7,919 bases of DNA from Methylococcaceae bacterium NSP1-2 (GTDB lineage Bacteria > Pseudomonadota > Gammaproteobacteria > Methylococcales > Methylomonadaceae): NCBI GenBank assembly GCA_002256685.1, contig NQJH01000064.1, positions 1 through 7,919 of the forward strand. Direction: 5' to 3'. The position numbers and the translations under genes are program-made. Of the stretch, positions 1-5,900 are shown one piece after another (within the stretch, counting starts at the first letter, position 1; every line of letters begins with the position of its first letter). A model generated the notes under the pieces. That model had not been told where the DNA came from, did no database searches, and was given only the letters and a program-made list of their open reading frames with translations.

Positions 1-592
1 TGCGCGGGCTATGACGATGTAAGGCTTTAGCGACTAGTTCTTTGCCTGTTCCTGATTCGCCATTAATTAAGACGGTTATGTGTGAACGTGCCAGTCGTCC
101 GATAGCACGAAACACTTCCTGCATAGCGGGAGCTTCACCAATGATTTCGGGGGTGGTTGCGGCGGTCACATCGGTAGAGACGCGCACATCAGCGGCTGCA
201 TTCAGCGCGTCTTTGCGTTGTTGACCATGAATACACGCACGTTGAGCTAACTCGACCACTTCTTTAATATCAAACGGTTTGGGTAAATACTCAAATGCAC
301 CACCATGAAAGGCGGACACTGCACTTTCTAAATCTGAGTGTGCGGTCATTACAATCACGGGTAAGTCAGGGTGGCTGTGTTGCAGTTTGTCCAACAGTGC
401 CAATCCATCCATGCCCGGCATACGAATATCCGTTATTAACGCATCGGGTAAATCGTTTTGTAAGGTACTGAGCAACGCACTGGCATCGGAAAAACTCCGC
501 GTAATAAAATTAGCTTTTTGTAAGGCTTTTTCCACCACCCAACGAATCGATTTATCATCATCGACGATCCAAACAGTTTCTAATTTATTCAT
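1..592 (-). CDS. ntrC: Nitrogen regulation response regulator NtrC, 5' part only
   Basis: Sigma-54-dependent activator that, when phosphorylated by NtrB, switches on nitrogen-scavenging genes in the cytoplasm. Only the first 197 codons are in the window; the gene runs off base 1. Residues 1-120 are a receiver domain with the acidic cluster DDD at 11-13, phospho-acceptor D55 in TDIRMPGMDG, T83 and K105 in LPKPF. After a linker (about 121-148) the AAA+ sigma-54 interaction domain begins at EIIGEAPAMQEV, with the Walker A motif GESGTGKE at 178-185. The central and Fis-type DNA-binding parts lie outside. The ATG at 592 is inside the last codons of ntrB, an 8-bp overlap that implies translational coupling. 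The ntrB partner and receiver sequence separate it from other NtrC-family activators; I am confident of the name. Confidence 0.95.
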   Translation of the reverse strand, partial: MNKLETVWIVDDDKSIRWVVEKALQKANFITRSFSDASALLSTLQNDLPDALITDIRMPGMDGLALLDKLQHSHPDLPVIVMTAHSDLESAVSAFHGGAFEYLPKPFDIKEVVELAQRACIHGQQRKDALNAAADVRVSTDVTAATTPEIIGEAPAMQEVFRAIGRLARSHITVLINGESGTGKELVAKALHRHSPR

Positions 593-1634
593 TGCCTGTT
601 CCTATAGGTAAAAAAATTGAAAACACAGTGTGTCCCGACTCGCTACTGCATTCAATCAAACCGTTATGCTGATTAATCAATGCTTGTGCAATGGATAAAC
701 CCAAGCCCGTGCCATCGGCTCGTCCTGTGACCATCGGATAAAATATTTGCTTCATCATTTCTGGGTCTATACCCGGACCATCATCAATAATGTCACATTT
801 GACGGTGAGCTTATAACGCTTGCGCCCGATGGTCACATGGCGATGAATGCGTGTTTTGATGAGAATACTGCCCTTGCCCTCGGTGGCTTGCACCGCATTT
901 CTAGCAATATTTAATAGGGCTTGAATCAGTTGATCTTTATCGGCGTGAATGTCGGGAATGCTTGGATCGTAATCACATTGAATACTGAGATTACCGATAG
1001 ATTCGGCTTGCACCACACTTCTAACGCGCTCTAATACCTCATGAATATTTACAGATTTCTTGTTGGGCAGTTTATTAGGTCCAAGCATTTTATCCATTAA
1101 GCCCTGTAATCTATCGGATTCGGCAATAATAATTTGCGTGTATTCTTTCAGTTCAGGCGCGTGTAATTCTAAATCCAGTAATTGTGCCGCGCCGCGTAGT
1201 CCGCCTAATGGGTTTTTAATTTCATGCGCTAAGCCTCTGATTAATAACCTCGCGGTGTTTTGTTGGGTTAATAATTGCTCATCTTTAGAAATGCGTAAAT
1301 GATTGTCTATCTGATGCAGTTCAACCAATACTTCCTGCACTTGCTCATCTTCTGATAACGGAGTCGCGCTAAGATTAATGGTCACGCTTTGACCCATCCG
1401 ACTGAAAATGGTTGAGTAATCCACTAGCGGTTCTGCCATCGTTAGACATTGTTGTAAGTTGGCGAGCAGGGATGGATTGGAAAATTTGAATAATTGGGTA
1501 GCACTATGACCGACTAAATGCCTCGCACTATCAGCGAGAATAATTTCCCCCGCTGTATTGATATAAGTGAGTATTAAGTCACGATCAAATAGCAAAATAG
1601 CAGTAGTCAGGTGATCGAGTATGCGCTTATACAT
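585..1634 (-). CDS. ntrB: Nitrogen regulation sensor histidine kinase NtrB (GlnL)
   Basis: Soluble cytoplasmic histidine kinase/phosphatase that sets NtrC phosphorylation in response to nitrogen status, normally through PII protein. At 349 residues it matches the usual length. An N-terminal PAS domain (about 1-110) contains LLFDRDLILTYINTAGE. The dimerisation/phosphorylation helix holds the H-box GLAHEIKNPLGGLRGAAQLL with H137. The ATPase domain shows an N-box around NIARNAVQA (242-250), DDGPGI (284-289) and GTGLGLSIA (308-316). There are no transmembrane segments, as expected. No strong Shine-Dalgarno precedes the ATG at 1634, but a start at the next Met (67) would cut into the PAS domain. 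No glnA is adjacent on the upstream side; the next gene is divergent, so ntrBC appears to have its own promoter. Confidence 0.96.
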   Translation of the reverse strand: MYKRILDHLTTAILLFDRDLILTYINTAGEIILADSARHLVGHSATQLFKFSNPSLLANLQQCLTMAEPLVDYSTIFSRMGQSVTINLSATPLSEDEQVQEVLVELHQIDNHLRISKDEQLLTQQNTARLLIRGLAHEIKNPLGGLRGAAQLLDLELHAPELKEYTQIIIAESDRLQGLMDKMLGPNKLPNKKSVNIHEVLERVRSVVQAESIGNLSIQCDYDPSIPDIHADKDQLIQALLNIARNAVQATEGKGSILIKTRIHRHVTIGRKRYKLTVKCDIIDDGPGIDPEMMKQIFYPMVTGRADGTGLGLSIAQALINQHNGLIECSSESGHTVFSIFLPIGTGNE

Positions 1635-1675
1635 GGCTTTTTTAACGAATGATTGCTGAAGTCTTACTATTGTTT

Positions 1676-1691
1676 AGCAATTTATAGACCA
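1676..1691 (-). promoter_or_regulatory. Predicted sigma-54 (-24/-12) promoter for ntrBC
   Basis: Read on the minus strand, TGGTCTATAAATTGCT has GG and GC separated by exactly 10 bases and a perfect TTGCT at the -12 element. The -24 element keeps TGG but departs from TGGCAC after that. The inferred transcription start is near 1665, leaving a leader of about 31 nt before the ntrB ATG. Its position below two NtrC-type dyads supports the call. A single-site match of this kind can still occur by chance. Confidence 0.5.
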
Positions 1692-1734
1692 AAAGCATGG
1701 ACTGAACAGTTTATGGCGTATTTTTGTTTGTTAC

Positions 1735-1749
1735 GCACTATTATCGCGC
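1735..1749. promoter_or_regulatory. Possible NtrC-binding site, promoter-proximal
   Basis: GCAC-N7-GCGC matches the NtrC dyad GCAC-N7-GTGC except for one base in the right half. Its centre (1742) is about 77 bp upstream of the predicted ntrBC start and 42 bp (about four helical turns) from the better dyad at 1777-1791. The spacing is compatible with cooperative binding by two NtrC dimers; this is inference. Confidence 0.35.
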
Positions 1750-1776
1750 ACCATTTTTTACCATTTTAGTTATTTT

Positions 1777-1791
1777 GCACTATTTAAGTGC
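1777..1791. promoter_or_regulatory. Probable NtrC-binding site, distal
   Basis: GCACTATTTAAGTGC is a perfect dyad with the half-site sequence and spacing (GCAC-N7-GTGC) of known enterobacterial NtrC sites. Its centre (1784) is about 119 bp upstream of the predicted sigma-54 start of ntrBC, within the usual enhancer range. It also lies about 100 bp before the divergent pteridine reductase gene, so an effect on that gene is possible. Confidence 0.5.
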
Positions 1792-1852
1792 GCATTGTCA
1801 GCTAGTTTGCTGTCGGAATAATTAAATAAGCTAAGGTCAAAATGATAATATG

Positions 1853-1865
1853 GCGTTAATAACGC
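1853..1865. promoter_or_regulatory. Short palindrome in front of the pteridine reductase gene
   Basis: GCGTTAATAACGC is a perfect 6-bp inverted repeat around a single central A, 24 bp before the ATG at 1890. It could be an operator. I recognise no regulator for it, and a repeat this short can arise by chance. Confidence 0.25.
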
Positions 1866-1889
1866 ATTGTTATAGGATTATAAAAAATC

Positions 1890-2621
1890 ATGCAAAAAAA
1901 TGTATTAATAACAGGGGCAGCAAAACGGATTGGTGCGGCTTGTGCAAGATTGTTGCATAGCAAGGGTTGTAATATTTTTTTACATTACCGTGCTTCCTCT
2001 GCCGACGCATTACAACTGTACGAAGAACTTAATGCCATTCGTCCCAACTCAGTAAAAATGAAAGCGGCGGATTTACTGGTGATGTCAGAGTTAAACGCAT
2101 TGGCTCATGAAGCAGAATTGGCATGGGGTGGAATTGATGTATTAGTGAATAATGCCTCGGCGTTTTATCCGACTTCGGTTGTCGATACCACCGAGACGCA
2201 GTGGGATCAATTATTGGGTAGTAATTTAAAAGCTCCGTTTTTTTTGGCGACCGCATTGGCGGATGGTTTGGCAGCGCGTCAGGGCTGCATTGTAAATATT
2301 ATCGATATTCACGCCGAACGAGGGTTAAAAGACTATGCGGTTTATAGTATCTCTAAGGCGGGTTTGGCGGCAATGACTAAGATATTAGCCAAAGAATTGG
2401 GCGCGTCGATTCGTGTTAATGGCGTGTCACCAGGGGCAATTCTCTGGCCCGATAATGAGTTATCTGAGCCAGAAAAACAGGATATTTTGCAACGCGTGGC
2501 GTTAAAGCGGTGCGGCGAACCGCTGGATATTGCTAAAGCGGTGTTATTTTTAATTAAAGATGCTAATTATATGACGGGGCAGATTTTAACCGTGGATGGC
2601 GGACGGACTTTATTTTGTTGA
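1890..2621 (+). CDS. folM: Pteridine reductase / dihydromonapterin reductase-like short-chain dehydrogenase
   Basis: NADPH-dependent short-chain dehydrogenase predicted to reduce dihydropterins (dihydromonapterin or dihydrobiopterin, possibly dihydrofolate). It has 243 residues, close to E. coli FolM. The nucleotide-binding motif is TGAAKRIG (8-15), with the Arg typical of pteridine reductases rather than the usual third Gly. HYRAS (32-36) follows the second strand and suits NADPH. NNASAFYPT is at 87-95. Catalytic residues are Y152 and K156 (YSISK) plus D139, placed 13 residues before the Tyr as in PTR1 pteridine reductases. AGGA at 1874-1877 is a somewhat distant ribosome-binding site. The gene converges on folK and overlaps its end by 12 bp, which supports a pterin role. 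FolM versus PTR1-like naming cannot be settled from sequence alone. Confidence 0.85.
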   Translation: MQKNVLITGAAKRIGAACARLLHSKGCNIFLHYRASSADALQLYEELNAIRPNSVKMKAADLLVMSELNALAHEAELAWGGIDVLVNNASAFYPTSVVDTTETQWDQLLGSNLKAPFFLATALADGLAARQGCIVNIIDIHAERGLKDYAVYSISKAGLAAMTKILAKELGASIRVNGVSPGAILWPDNELSEPEKQDILQRVALKRCGEPLDIAKAVLFLIKDANYMTGQILTVDGGRTLFC

Positions 2622-3095
2622 ACTCACACGGTGTTGTTTTAAATTGGTTTTATCAAATTTTTGCCAAAGTTCACCGTAACTAATACCGCTGACAGGATGA
2701 ATCGAAGTCGGGGCAATTTCCGCTAACGGTTCAAGCACAAAAGCATAGCGTTCAATTTCATCACGCGGTATTTGTAAGCGTCCATCGCTGACAATTAAAT
2801 CACCGTACAGTATCAAATCTAAATCCAGCGTTCGAGCGGAAAATTTTTGACTATCGCGAGTGCGTCCATTATCCAGTTCAATTTGCCGCAGTTGTTTAGC
2901 AACGGTTTTAACGTCTAAGTCAGAATCAAAGCCGACAATCAGATTATGAAAAACATCACCCGTAAAGCCAACTGCCTCAGATTCATAAATACTGGAGACG
3001 GTCAACGCGCCAAACTGTTGTTTAAGTGCGAGCAAACTGGCAGGAATATGTATTTCCTTGTCGATGTTGCTACCGATGCTGATATAGCCACGCAT
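2610..3095 (-). CDS. folK: 2-amino-4-hydroxy-6-hydroxymethyldihydropteridine pyrophosphokinase
   Basis: Cytoplasmic enzyme transferring pyrophosphate from ATP to 6-hydroxymethyl-7,8-dihydropterin, the step after FolB in folate synthesis. At 161 residues it has the usual length. Family motifs in order: SIGSN (6-10), IYESEAVGF (36-44), FHN (49-51), then GRTR and SARTLDLDLILYGD, where D91 and D93 are the Mg-binding pair and R88 a nucleotide-contacting residue. IPRDE follows, then the HP of the C-terminal segment. The ATG lies 3 nt after the folB stop, and its likely ribosome-binding site (GAGGCGAAAG) is inside the end of folB, so the two are cotranscribed and coupled. Its 3' end overlaps the convergent pteridine reductase gene by 12 bp. 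Confidence 0.95.
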   Translation of the reverse strand: MRGYISIGSNIDKEIHIPASLLALKQQFGALTVSSIYESEAVGFTGDVFHNLIVGFDSDLDVKTVAKQLRQIELDNGRTRDSQKFSARTLDLDLILYGDLIVSDGRLQIPRDEIERYAFVLEPLAEIAPTSIHPVSGISYGELWQKFDKTNLKQHRVSSTK

Positions 3096-3098
3096 GAT

Positions 3099-3452
3099 TT
3101 ATCTTTCGCCTCGTTCAATGATAATGCCCACATCACTCGCACCACGAATCGCGCCTTTTTTATTCAGAGTGATTTTTACCCAAGGTACATTAAATTCATG
3201 ACGAAGAATATCGGCTATTTCTGAAATTAATTTTTCAACCAGCAAAAATTGACTGGCTTCGACAAAAGAAATAATGCGTTTAGAGACGGTTTTATAATCC
3301 AAGGTGTATTGAATATCGTCGGTTTCAGCGGCTTTTTGAATATCAAAAGCCATTTCAATATCGAGAATTACCGTTTGTTTAGTTTCTCTTTCCCAATCGT
3401 AGATGCCGATGATGGTTTCAATCTCAAGCCCGCCTAAAAAAATGATGTCCAT
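3099..3452 (-). CDS. folB: Dihydroneopterin aldolase
   Basis: Cytoplasmic enzyme converting 7,8-dihydroneopterin to 6-hydroxymethyl-7,8-dihydropterin and glycolaldehyde; it supplies FolK, encoded next. At 117 residues it is close to E. coli FolB and similar throughout: MDIIF start, GIYDWE with E21, LDY with Y53, and LNKKGAIRGASDVGIIIERG with K98. These match the conserved active-site residues of the family. The reading frame is open upstream to 3500, but the start at 3452 is preferred: homologues begin MDIVF, and GGAA lies a suitable distance upstream, whereas the 16 extra residues resemble nothing in FolB. First gene of a folB-folK operon, divergent from plsY with 94 bp between starts. Confidence 0.95.
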   Translation of the reverse strand: MDIIFLGGLEIETIIGIYDWERETKQTVILDIEMAFDIQKAAETDDIQYTLDYKTVSKRIISFVEASQFLLVEKLISEIADILRHEFNVPWVKITLNKKGAIRGASDVGIIIERGER

Positions 3453-3497
3453 AGTGTATTCCAGTTTATGATGTGCAGTTTTTAAAACGTTAAGTAT

Positions 3498-3513
3498 CAA
3501 GGAATCCGCCTTG
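3498..3513. promoter_or_regulatory. Inverted repeat between folB and plsY
   Basis: CAAGG-N6-CCTTG is a perfect 5-bp dyad midway in the divergent folB/plsY intergenic region. It could be an operator or a small hairpin in either leader. No clear -35/-10 pair was found nearby, so no function is assigned. Confidence 0.2.
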
Positions 3514-3546
3514 GCTTACAAGTTCTGAATGAGGGAAGGTACTCAA

Positions 3547-4119
3547 ATGATGGCATGGTTGTTTATTCCTGCGGCTTATTTAATAGGCTCAATTTCCAGC
3601 GCGATTATCGTTTGTCGCTTGATGGGGTTGCCAGACCCGCGTGAACAGGGTTCGGGGAATCCGGGCGCGACCAATGTGATGCGTATTGGTGGTAAAAAAG
3701 CGGCAATTATTACGTTGCTGGGTGATTTACTGAAGGGATTACTGCCCGTTTATGCGGCTCAGTTATTGAATGTACCGGTAGAATTATTGGCAGCAACCGG
3801 TTTGGCTGCATTTATGGGGCATCTTTATCCGGTGTTTTTTAAATTTGAAGGCGGTAAAGGGGTTGCTACTTCTATCGGGGTATTGTTGGGATTTTCTTGG
3901 TTGTTGGGTTTTGCTTTTGTGGGAACTTGGCTGATTATTTACAAGTTGGGGAAAATTTCTTCGTTATCGGCACTGGTTGCTTCGGTGTTATCGCCTATTT
4001 ATGCGTGGTTTATTGTTGGCGATGTGACTTTAGTAGGGGCTTCTTTAGTGATGACGGTACTGCTAGTGTGGCGGCATAAAAGCAATATTCAAAAGCTATT
4101 AGCGGGTGATGAGAGTTAA
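3547..4119 (+). CDS. plsY: Acyl-phosphate:glycerol-3-phosphate acyltransferase PlsY
   Basis: Inner-membrane enzyme acylating glycerol-3-phosphate with acyl-phosphate (made by PlsX) to give lysophosphatidic acid, the first step of phospholipid synthesis. From the chosen start it has 190 residues, somewhat shorter than E. coli PlsY. The three cytoplasmic family motifs are present: SGNPGATN (36-43), the region GHLYPVF (91-97) to GGKGVAT (102-108), and RHKSNIQKL (176-184). Hydrophobic segments around 3-24, 52-75, 81-98, 110-132 and 138-175 fit a five-helix membrane protein. The frame is open from an ATG at 3529, but AGGGAAGG at 3532-3539 sits 7 nt before the ATG at 3547 and homologues start here; the Met at 3550 is an equally plausible first codon. 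Next to folB as in many gammaproteobacteria. Confidence 0.95.
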   Translation: MMAWLFIPAAYLIGSISSAIIVCRLMGLPDPREQGSGNPGATNVMRIGGKKAAIITLLGDLLKGLLPVYAAQLLNVPVELLAATGLAAFMGHLYPVFFKFEGGKGVATSIGVLLGFSWLLGFAFVGTWLIIYKLGKISSLSALVASVLSPIYAWFIVGDVTLVGASLVMTVLLVWRHKSNIQKLLAGDES

Positions 4120-4126
4120 TAATAAA

Positions 4127-4156
4127 ACGGCGTACAAACCTAGGTTTGTACGCCGT
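4127..4156 (+). terminator. Perfect 30-bp palindrome after plsY, likely terminator
   Basis: Two 15-nt arms (4127-4141 and 4142-4156) are exact reverse complements, starting 8 nt after the plsY stop. Folded, they give a long stem with a CTAG loop. The downstream run on the plus strand (GTGTTAAAA) is a poor T-tract. On the minus strand the stem is followed by TTTTATTATT, so it may also act as a back-up terminator for the convergent lipoprotein gene. Confidence 0.65.
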
Positions 4157-4169
4157 GTTAAAAGCATTC

Positions 4170-4200
4170 AAAAAACATAGCCCGCCTAGGGTGGGCTATG
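4170..4200 (-). terminator. Rho-independent terminator of the lipoprotein gene
   Basis: On the minus strand, 16 nt after the stop of the lipoprotein gene, CATAGCCC pairs with GGGCTATG (4176-4183 with 4193-4200). The stem extends by a wobble and two G-C pairs to 11 bp around a 3-nt loop and is followed directly by six Ts (4175-4170). This is a classic intrinsic terminator for leftward transcription. Confidence 0.85.
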
Positions 4201-4216
4201 CTCTTAACATTACCGC

Positions 4217-5476
4217 TTATTTATGATGACGATGTTTAGAATGTTTTGAATGTTTAGATCCACCTAAAGCGGGAGCACCATAAGTTTTTCTCAATTCTTC
4301 AGTGGAAATCAACGTATATTGACATCCACCATCTTGCTTCAAGTCTACTCTACGGTTATGTGGATTTGCAGGTTCTTCTTTTGGACAATTCCAGCTGTAG
4401 CCTTTAGGTTGTAGCAGTTGTTTTTCAATGCCTGGATAAGTCGTAGTCAAGTAATTATAGATTGTTTGCGCACGTCCATCACCTAATGCAATGTTACGCG
4501 CTTCTTTACCTGTGTAGTTGGTATGACCTTGTACTTCATACTGAGTACCAGGGTTAGCCGCAATATCTTTTACTTGATGTTCTAAGTTGCGTTTTACATC
4601 TTCAGGATTGATATTATGTCCATTTACATGAGATTTCATAAGGGTAGAGTGTTCCAATGTGTACTCATCGTTATCAAACTCTACATCAACATGAAGCACA
4701 GGAGGTGGAGCTAGAGGAGCTACAACACCTGGTTGTAAGAAAATAGTTTTTACGAATTTACCCAAGCCTTCAGAGGTAGAAACTGCTTCGGCAGAAACCG
4801 CAAATCCACAACCTGCAATGCTAGACAGTTGATTTAATACCGCTAATCCAGAGGTTTCTTCTGGATTACCTACCCAAACTCCATACACACACAATCTGTC
4901 GCCATACTGTGCTTTCATAGCTTGCATTTCTTTGGTGCCGTAAGAATCTAAATCATGACCGTCACTTACAACTAAGACAGCAATTTTACCTGCGCTGGCT
5001 GTTAAATCTTCAGTTGAACCCACGATACCATCATCTAATGGTGAGCCGCCGCTAGAGCATTCTAGTGAGTCAATACCCGCACTGAAATTTGCTTTAGAAT
5101 AAGCAGTTGGTTCTTGGTTTAATTTAGTAAAACCATTGTCTAAACAAGGACCAAAGCCAAAGCTACGAATGCTTTCAGTCAATGGGTTTGGTAAATTAGG
5201 AATAGTTTGGTTAATGCGGCTTAACACTTCTTTTTCAACTGAAAATTTTGTTGGATTAGGTTGAGCTGCATAACCTACACCAAGATAATCGTCTGACATT
5301 GATGATGATGAATCATTAATGATAAAAAAGTTATCAACTTTCTGAGTATAACCAGCAGCCAGTAAAGGGTTTAAGTCTTGTGCTTGAAAAGGTTCAAAAA
5401 CGGGAGTCGGTTGCGCAGCGCAACCTGACATGAGTGCTGCTACAACCGCAGCGACAGTTATCAGTCTTTTTTGCAT
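4217..5476 (-). CDS. Lipoprotein with VWA-like and OmpA-like domains and a His-rich tail
   Basis: Predicted lipid-anchored envelope protein of 419 residues; exact function unknown. The signal peptide ends in the lipobox LMSGC with C19 as the lipidated residue; Ala at +2 suggests the outer membrane. Residues about 46-248 resemble a von Willebrand A domain: DSSSSM (55-60) looks like a metal-site DxSxS, SGGSPLDDGI (142-151) fits the second loop, and VVSDGHD (169-175) the third. A Pro-rich linker (251-260) leads to an OmpA-like domain (about 261-389) with VQGHTNYTG, N328, L331, R335 and NPHNRRVDL. The Asp usual in GHTD is N320. The mature protein has six further Cys (111, 140, 196, 223, 364, 385), which may form disulfides. 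The tail (407-419) is SKHSKHSKHRHHK. A good ribosome-binding site, AAGGAG, precedes the ATG. It is monocistronic, with its own terminator. Confidence 0.85.
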   Translation of the reverse strand: MQKRLITVAAVVAALMSGCAAQPTPVFEPFQAQDLNPLLAAGYTQKVDNFFIINDSSSSMSDDYLGVGYAAQPNPTKFSVEKEVLSRINQTIPNLPNPLTESIRSFGFGPCLDNGFTKLNQEPTAYSKANFSAGIDSLECSSGGSPLDDGIVGSTEDLTASAGKIAVLVVSDGHDLDSYGTKEMQAMKAQYGDRLCVYGVWVGNPEETSGLAVLNQLSSIAGCGFAVSAEAVSTSEGLGKFVKTIFLQPGVVAPLAPPPVLHVDVEFDNDEYTLEHSTLMKSHVNGHNINPEDVKRNLEHQVKDIAANPGTQYEVQGHTNYTGKEARNIALGDGRAQTIYNYLTTTYPGIEKQLLQPKGYSWNCPKEEPANPHNRRVDLKQDGGCQYTLISTEELRKTYGAPALGGSKHSKHSKHRHHK

Positions 5477-5510
5477 GGATAATTCTCCTTAATTTAAGTG
5501 AGCTAATAAA

Positions 5511-5540
5511 GATAAAGCAAGAGTCAGACTATGCTTTATC
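5511..5540 (-). promoter_or_regulatory. 30-bp near-palindrome upstream of the lipoprotein gene
   Basis: GATAAAGCA (5511-5519) and TGCTTTATC (5532-5540) are exact inverted repeats, and the 12 bases between them contain a further dyad, AGTC-A-GACT. The near-palindrome lies 35 bp before the ATG of the lipoprotein gene. It could be an operator for a dimeric regulator or a hairpin in the messenger leader; the sequence does not decide which. Confidence 0.45.
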
Positions 5541-5627
5541 AATGAGCCGGGTCGGATTTTAACATTATCTAAATCGATTTGAGTAGTTAATTTCAATAGT
5601 TTAAGTAATTTTTAAGGAGAGACAATC

Positions 5628-5747
5628 TTGAAATTACAACGGGTCTTGCCTCCGTCATACCTTGATTTGTTGACGCAGTTGTACCGACTATTCTCCGTAA
5701 AATACCGCACTTTTTATTCTAGTATCTACACAAATATAGTCCAGTAG
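5628..5747 (+). CDS. Possible small ORF, 39 residues, TTG start
   Basis: AAGGAGAG (5614-5621) is followed 6 nt later by TTG and an open frame of 39 codons ending in TAG at 5745. The predicted peptide begins MKLQRVLPPSYLDLLTQLYR and continues with many aromatic and hydroxyl residues (several Tyr, Phe and Ser). It contains a mildly amphipathic stretch but no clear signal peptide or membrane helix. I recognise no family. The strong ribosome-binding site is the main support; the TTG start and the short length make a chance ORF quite possible. It ends 153 bp before the secreted protein gene, so it could be a leader peptide or an unrelated gene. Confidence 0.25.
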   Translation: MKLQRVLPPSYLDLLTQLYRLFSVKYRTFYSSIYTNIVQ

Positions 5748-5750
5748 GAG

Positions 5751-5873
5751 AGGGCGTTTTTTACTGTCCTTTGTCTAAAAAGATGAACAAACACAGATGC
5801 TCCAGTCGCGCTTATATGCTAGTATCCAATGCCCCACCTCTCGCTAGGAAAATGATTTTTACAACGCCCTAGC
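5751..5873 (+). ncRNA. Possible structured leader with alternative pairings
   Basis: AGGGCGTT (5751-5758) is complementary to AACGCCCT (5863-5870). GCTAGG (5843-5848) is complementary to CCTAGC (5868-5873), which shares bases with the first pairing, so the two stems exclude each other. The segment ends just before the ribosome-binding site of the secreted protein gene. It matches no riboswitch class I know; the pairings may be fortuitous. Confidence 0.2.
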
Positions 5874-5900
5874 CTTACCATAATACAAAGGAGTTCAACG

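Larger units (their letters stand above)
5477..5900. other. 424-bp divergent intergenic region
   Basis: Separates the lipoprotein gene (minus) from the small secreted protein gene (plus). It holds the palindrome at 5511-5540, a possible 39-codon ORF at 5628-5747 and a potentially structured leader at 5751-5873. CTAGTATC occurs twice (from 5719 and from 5818), each time in a setting that could serve as a weak -10 region (TAGTAT). I found no tRNA, known riboswitch or transposase remnant here. Confidence 0.5.

Noticed and set aside
1060..1302. Plus-strand 80-codon frame inside ntrB
   Set aside because: Antisense shadow of the histidine kinase H-box region.
1852..1865. Plus-strand GG-N10-GC match that could be a sigma-54 promoter for the pteridine reductase gene
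   Set aside because: The -12 side lacks TTGC, and the implied start would fall on the ribosome-binding site, leaving no usable leader.
2946..3437. Plus-strand open frames antisense to folK and folB
   Set aside because: Both are mirrored by well-conserved enzymes on the other strand and show no family features of their own.
3453..3500. Longer FolB with 16 extra N-terminal residues
   Set aside because: The extra residues do not resemble FolB, homologues start at MDI, and a GGAA ribosome-binding site supports the start at 3452.
3529..3546. Upstream ATG for PlsY at 3529
   Set aside because: Its first codons contain the ribosome-binding site that serves the ATG at 3547, and homologues begin at the later Met.
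5858..5886. TTTACA with TAATAC or CATAAT as a sigma-70 promoter for the small secreted protein gene
   Set aside because: Transcription would begin at or after the AAGGAG ribosome-binding site, and the spacing is poor for the better -10 candidate.
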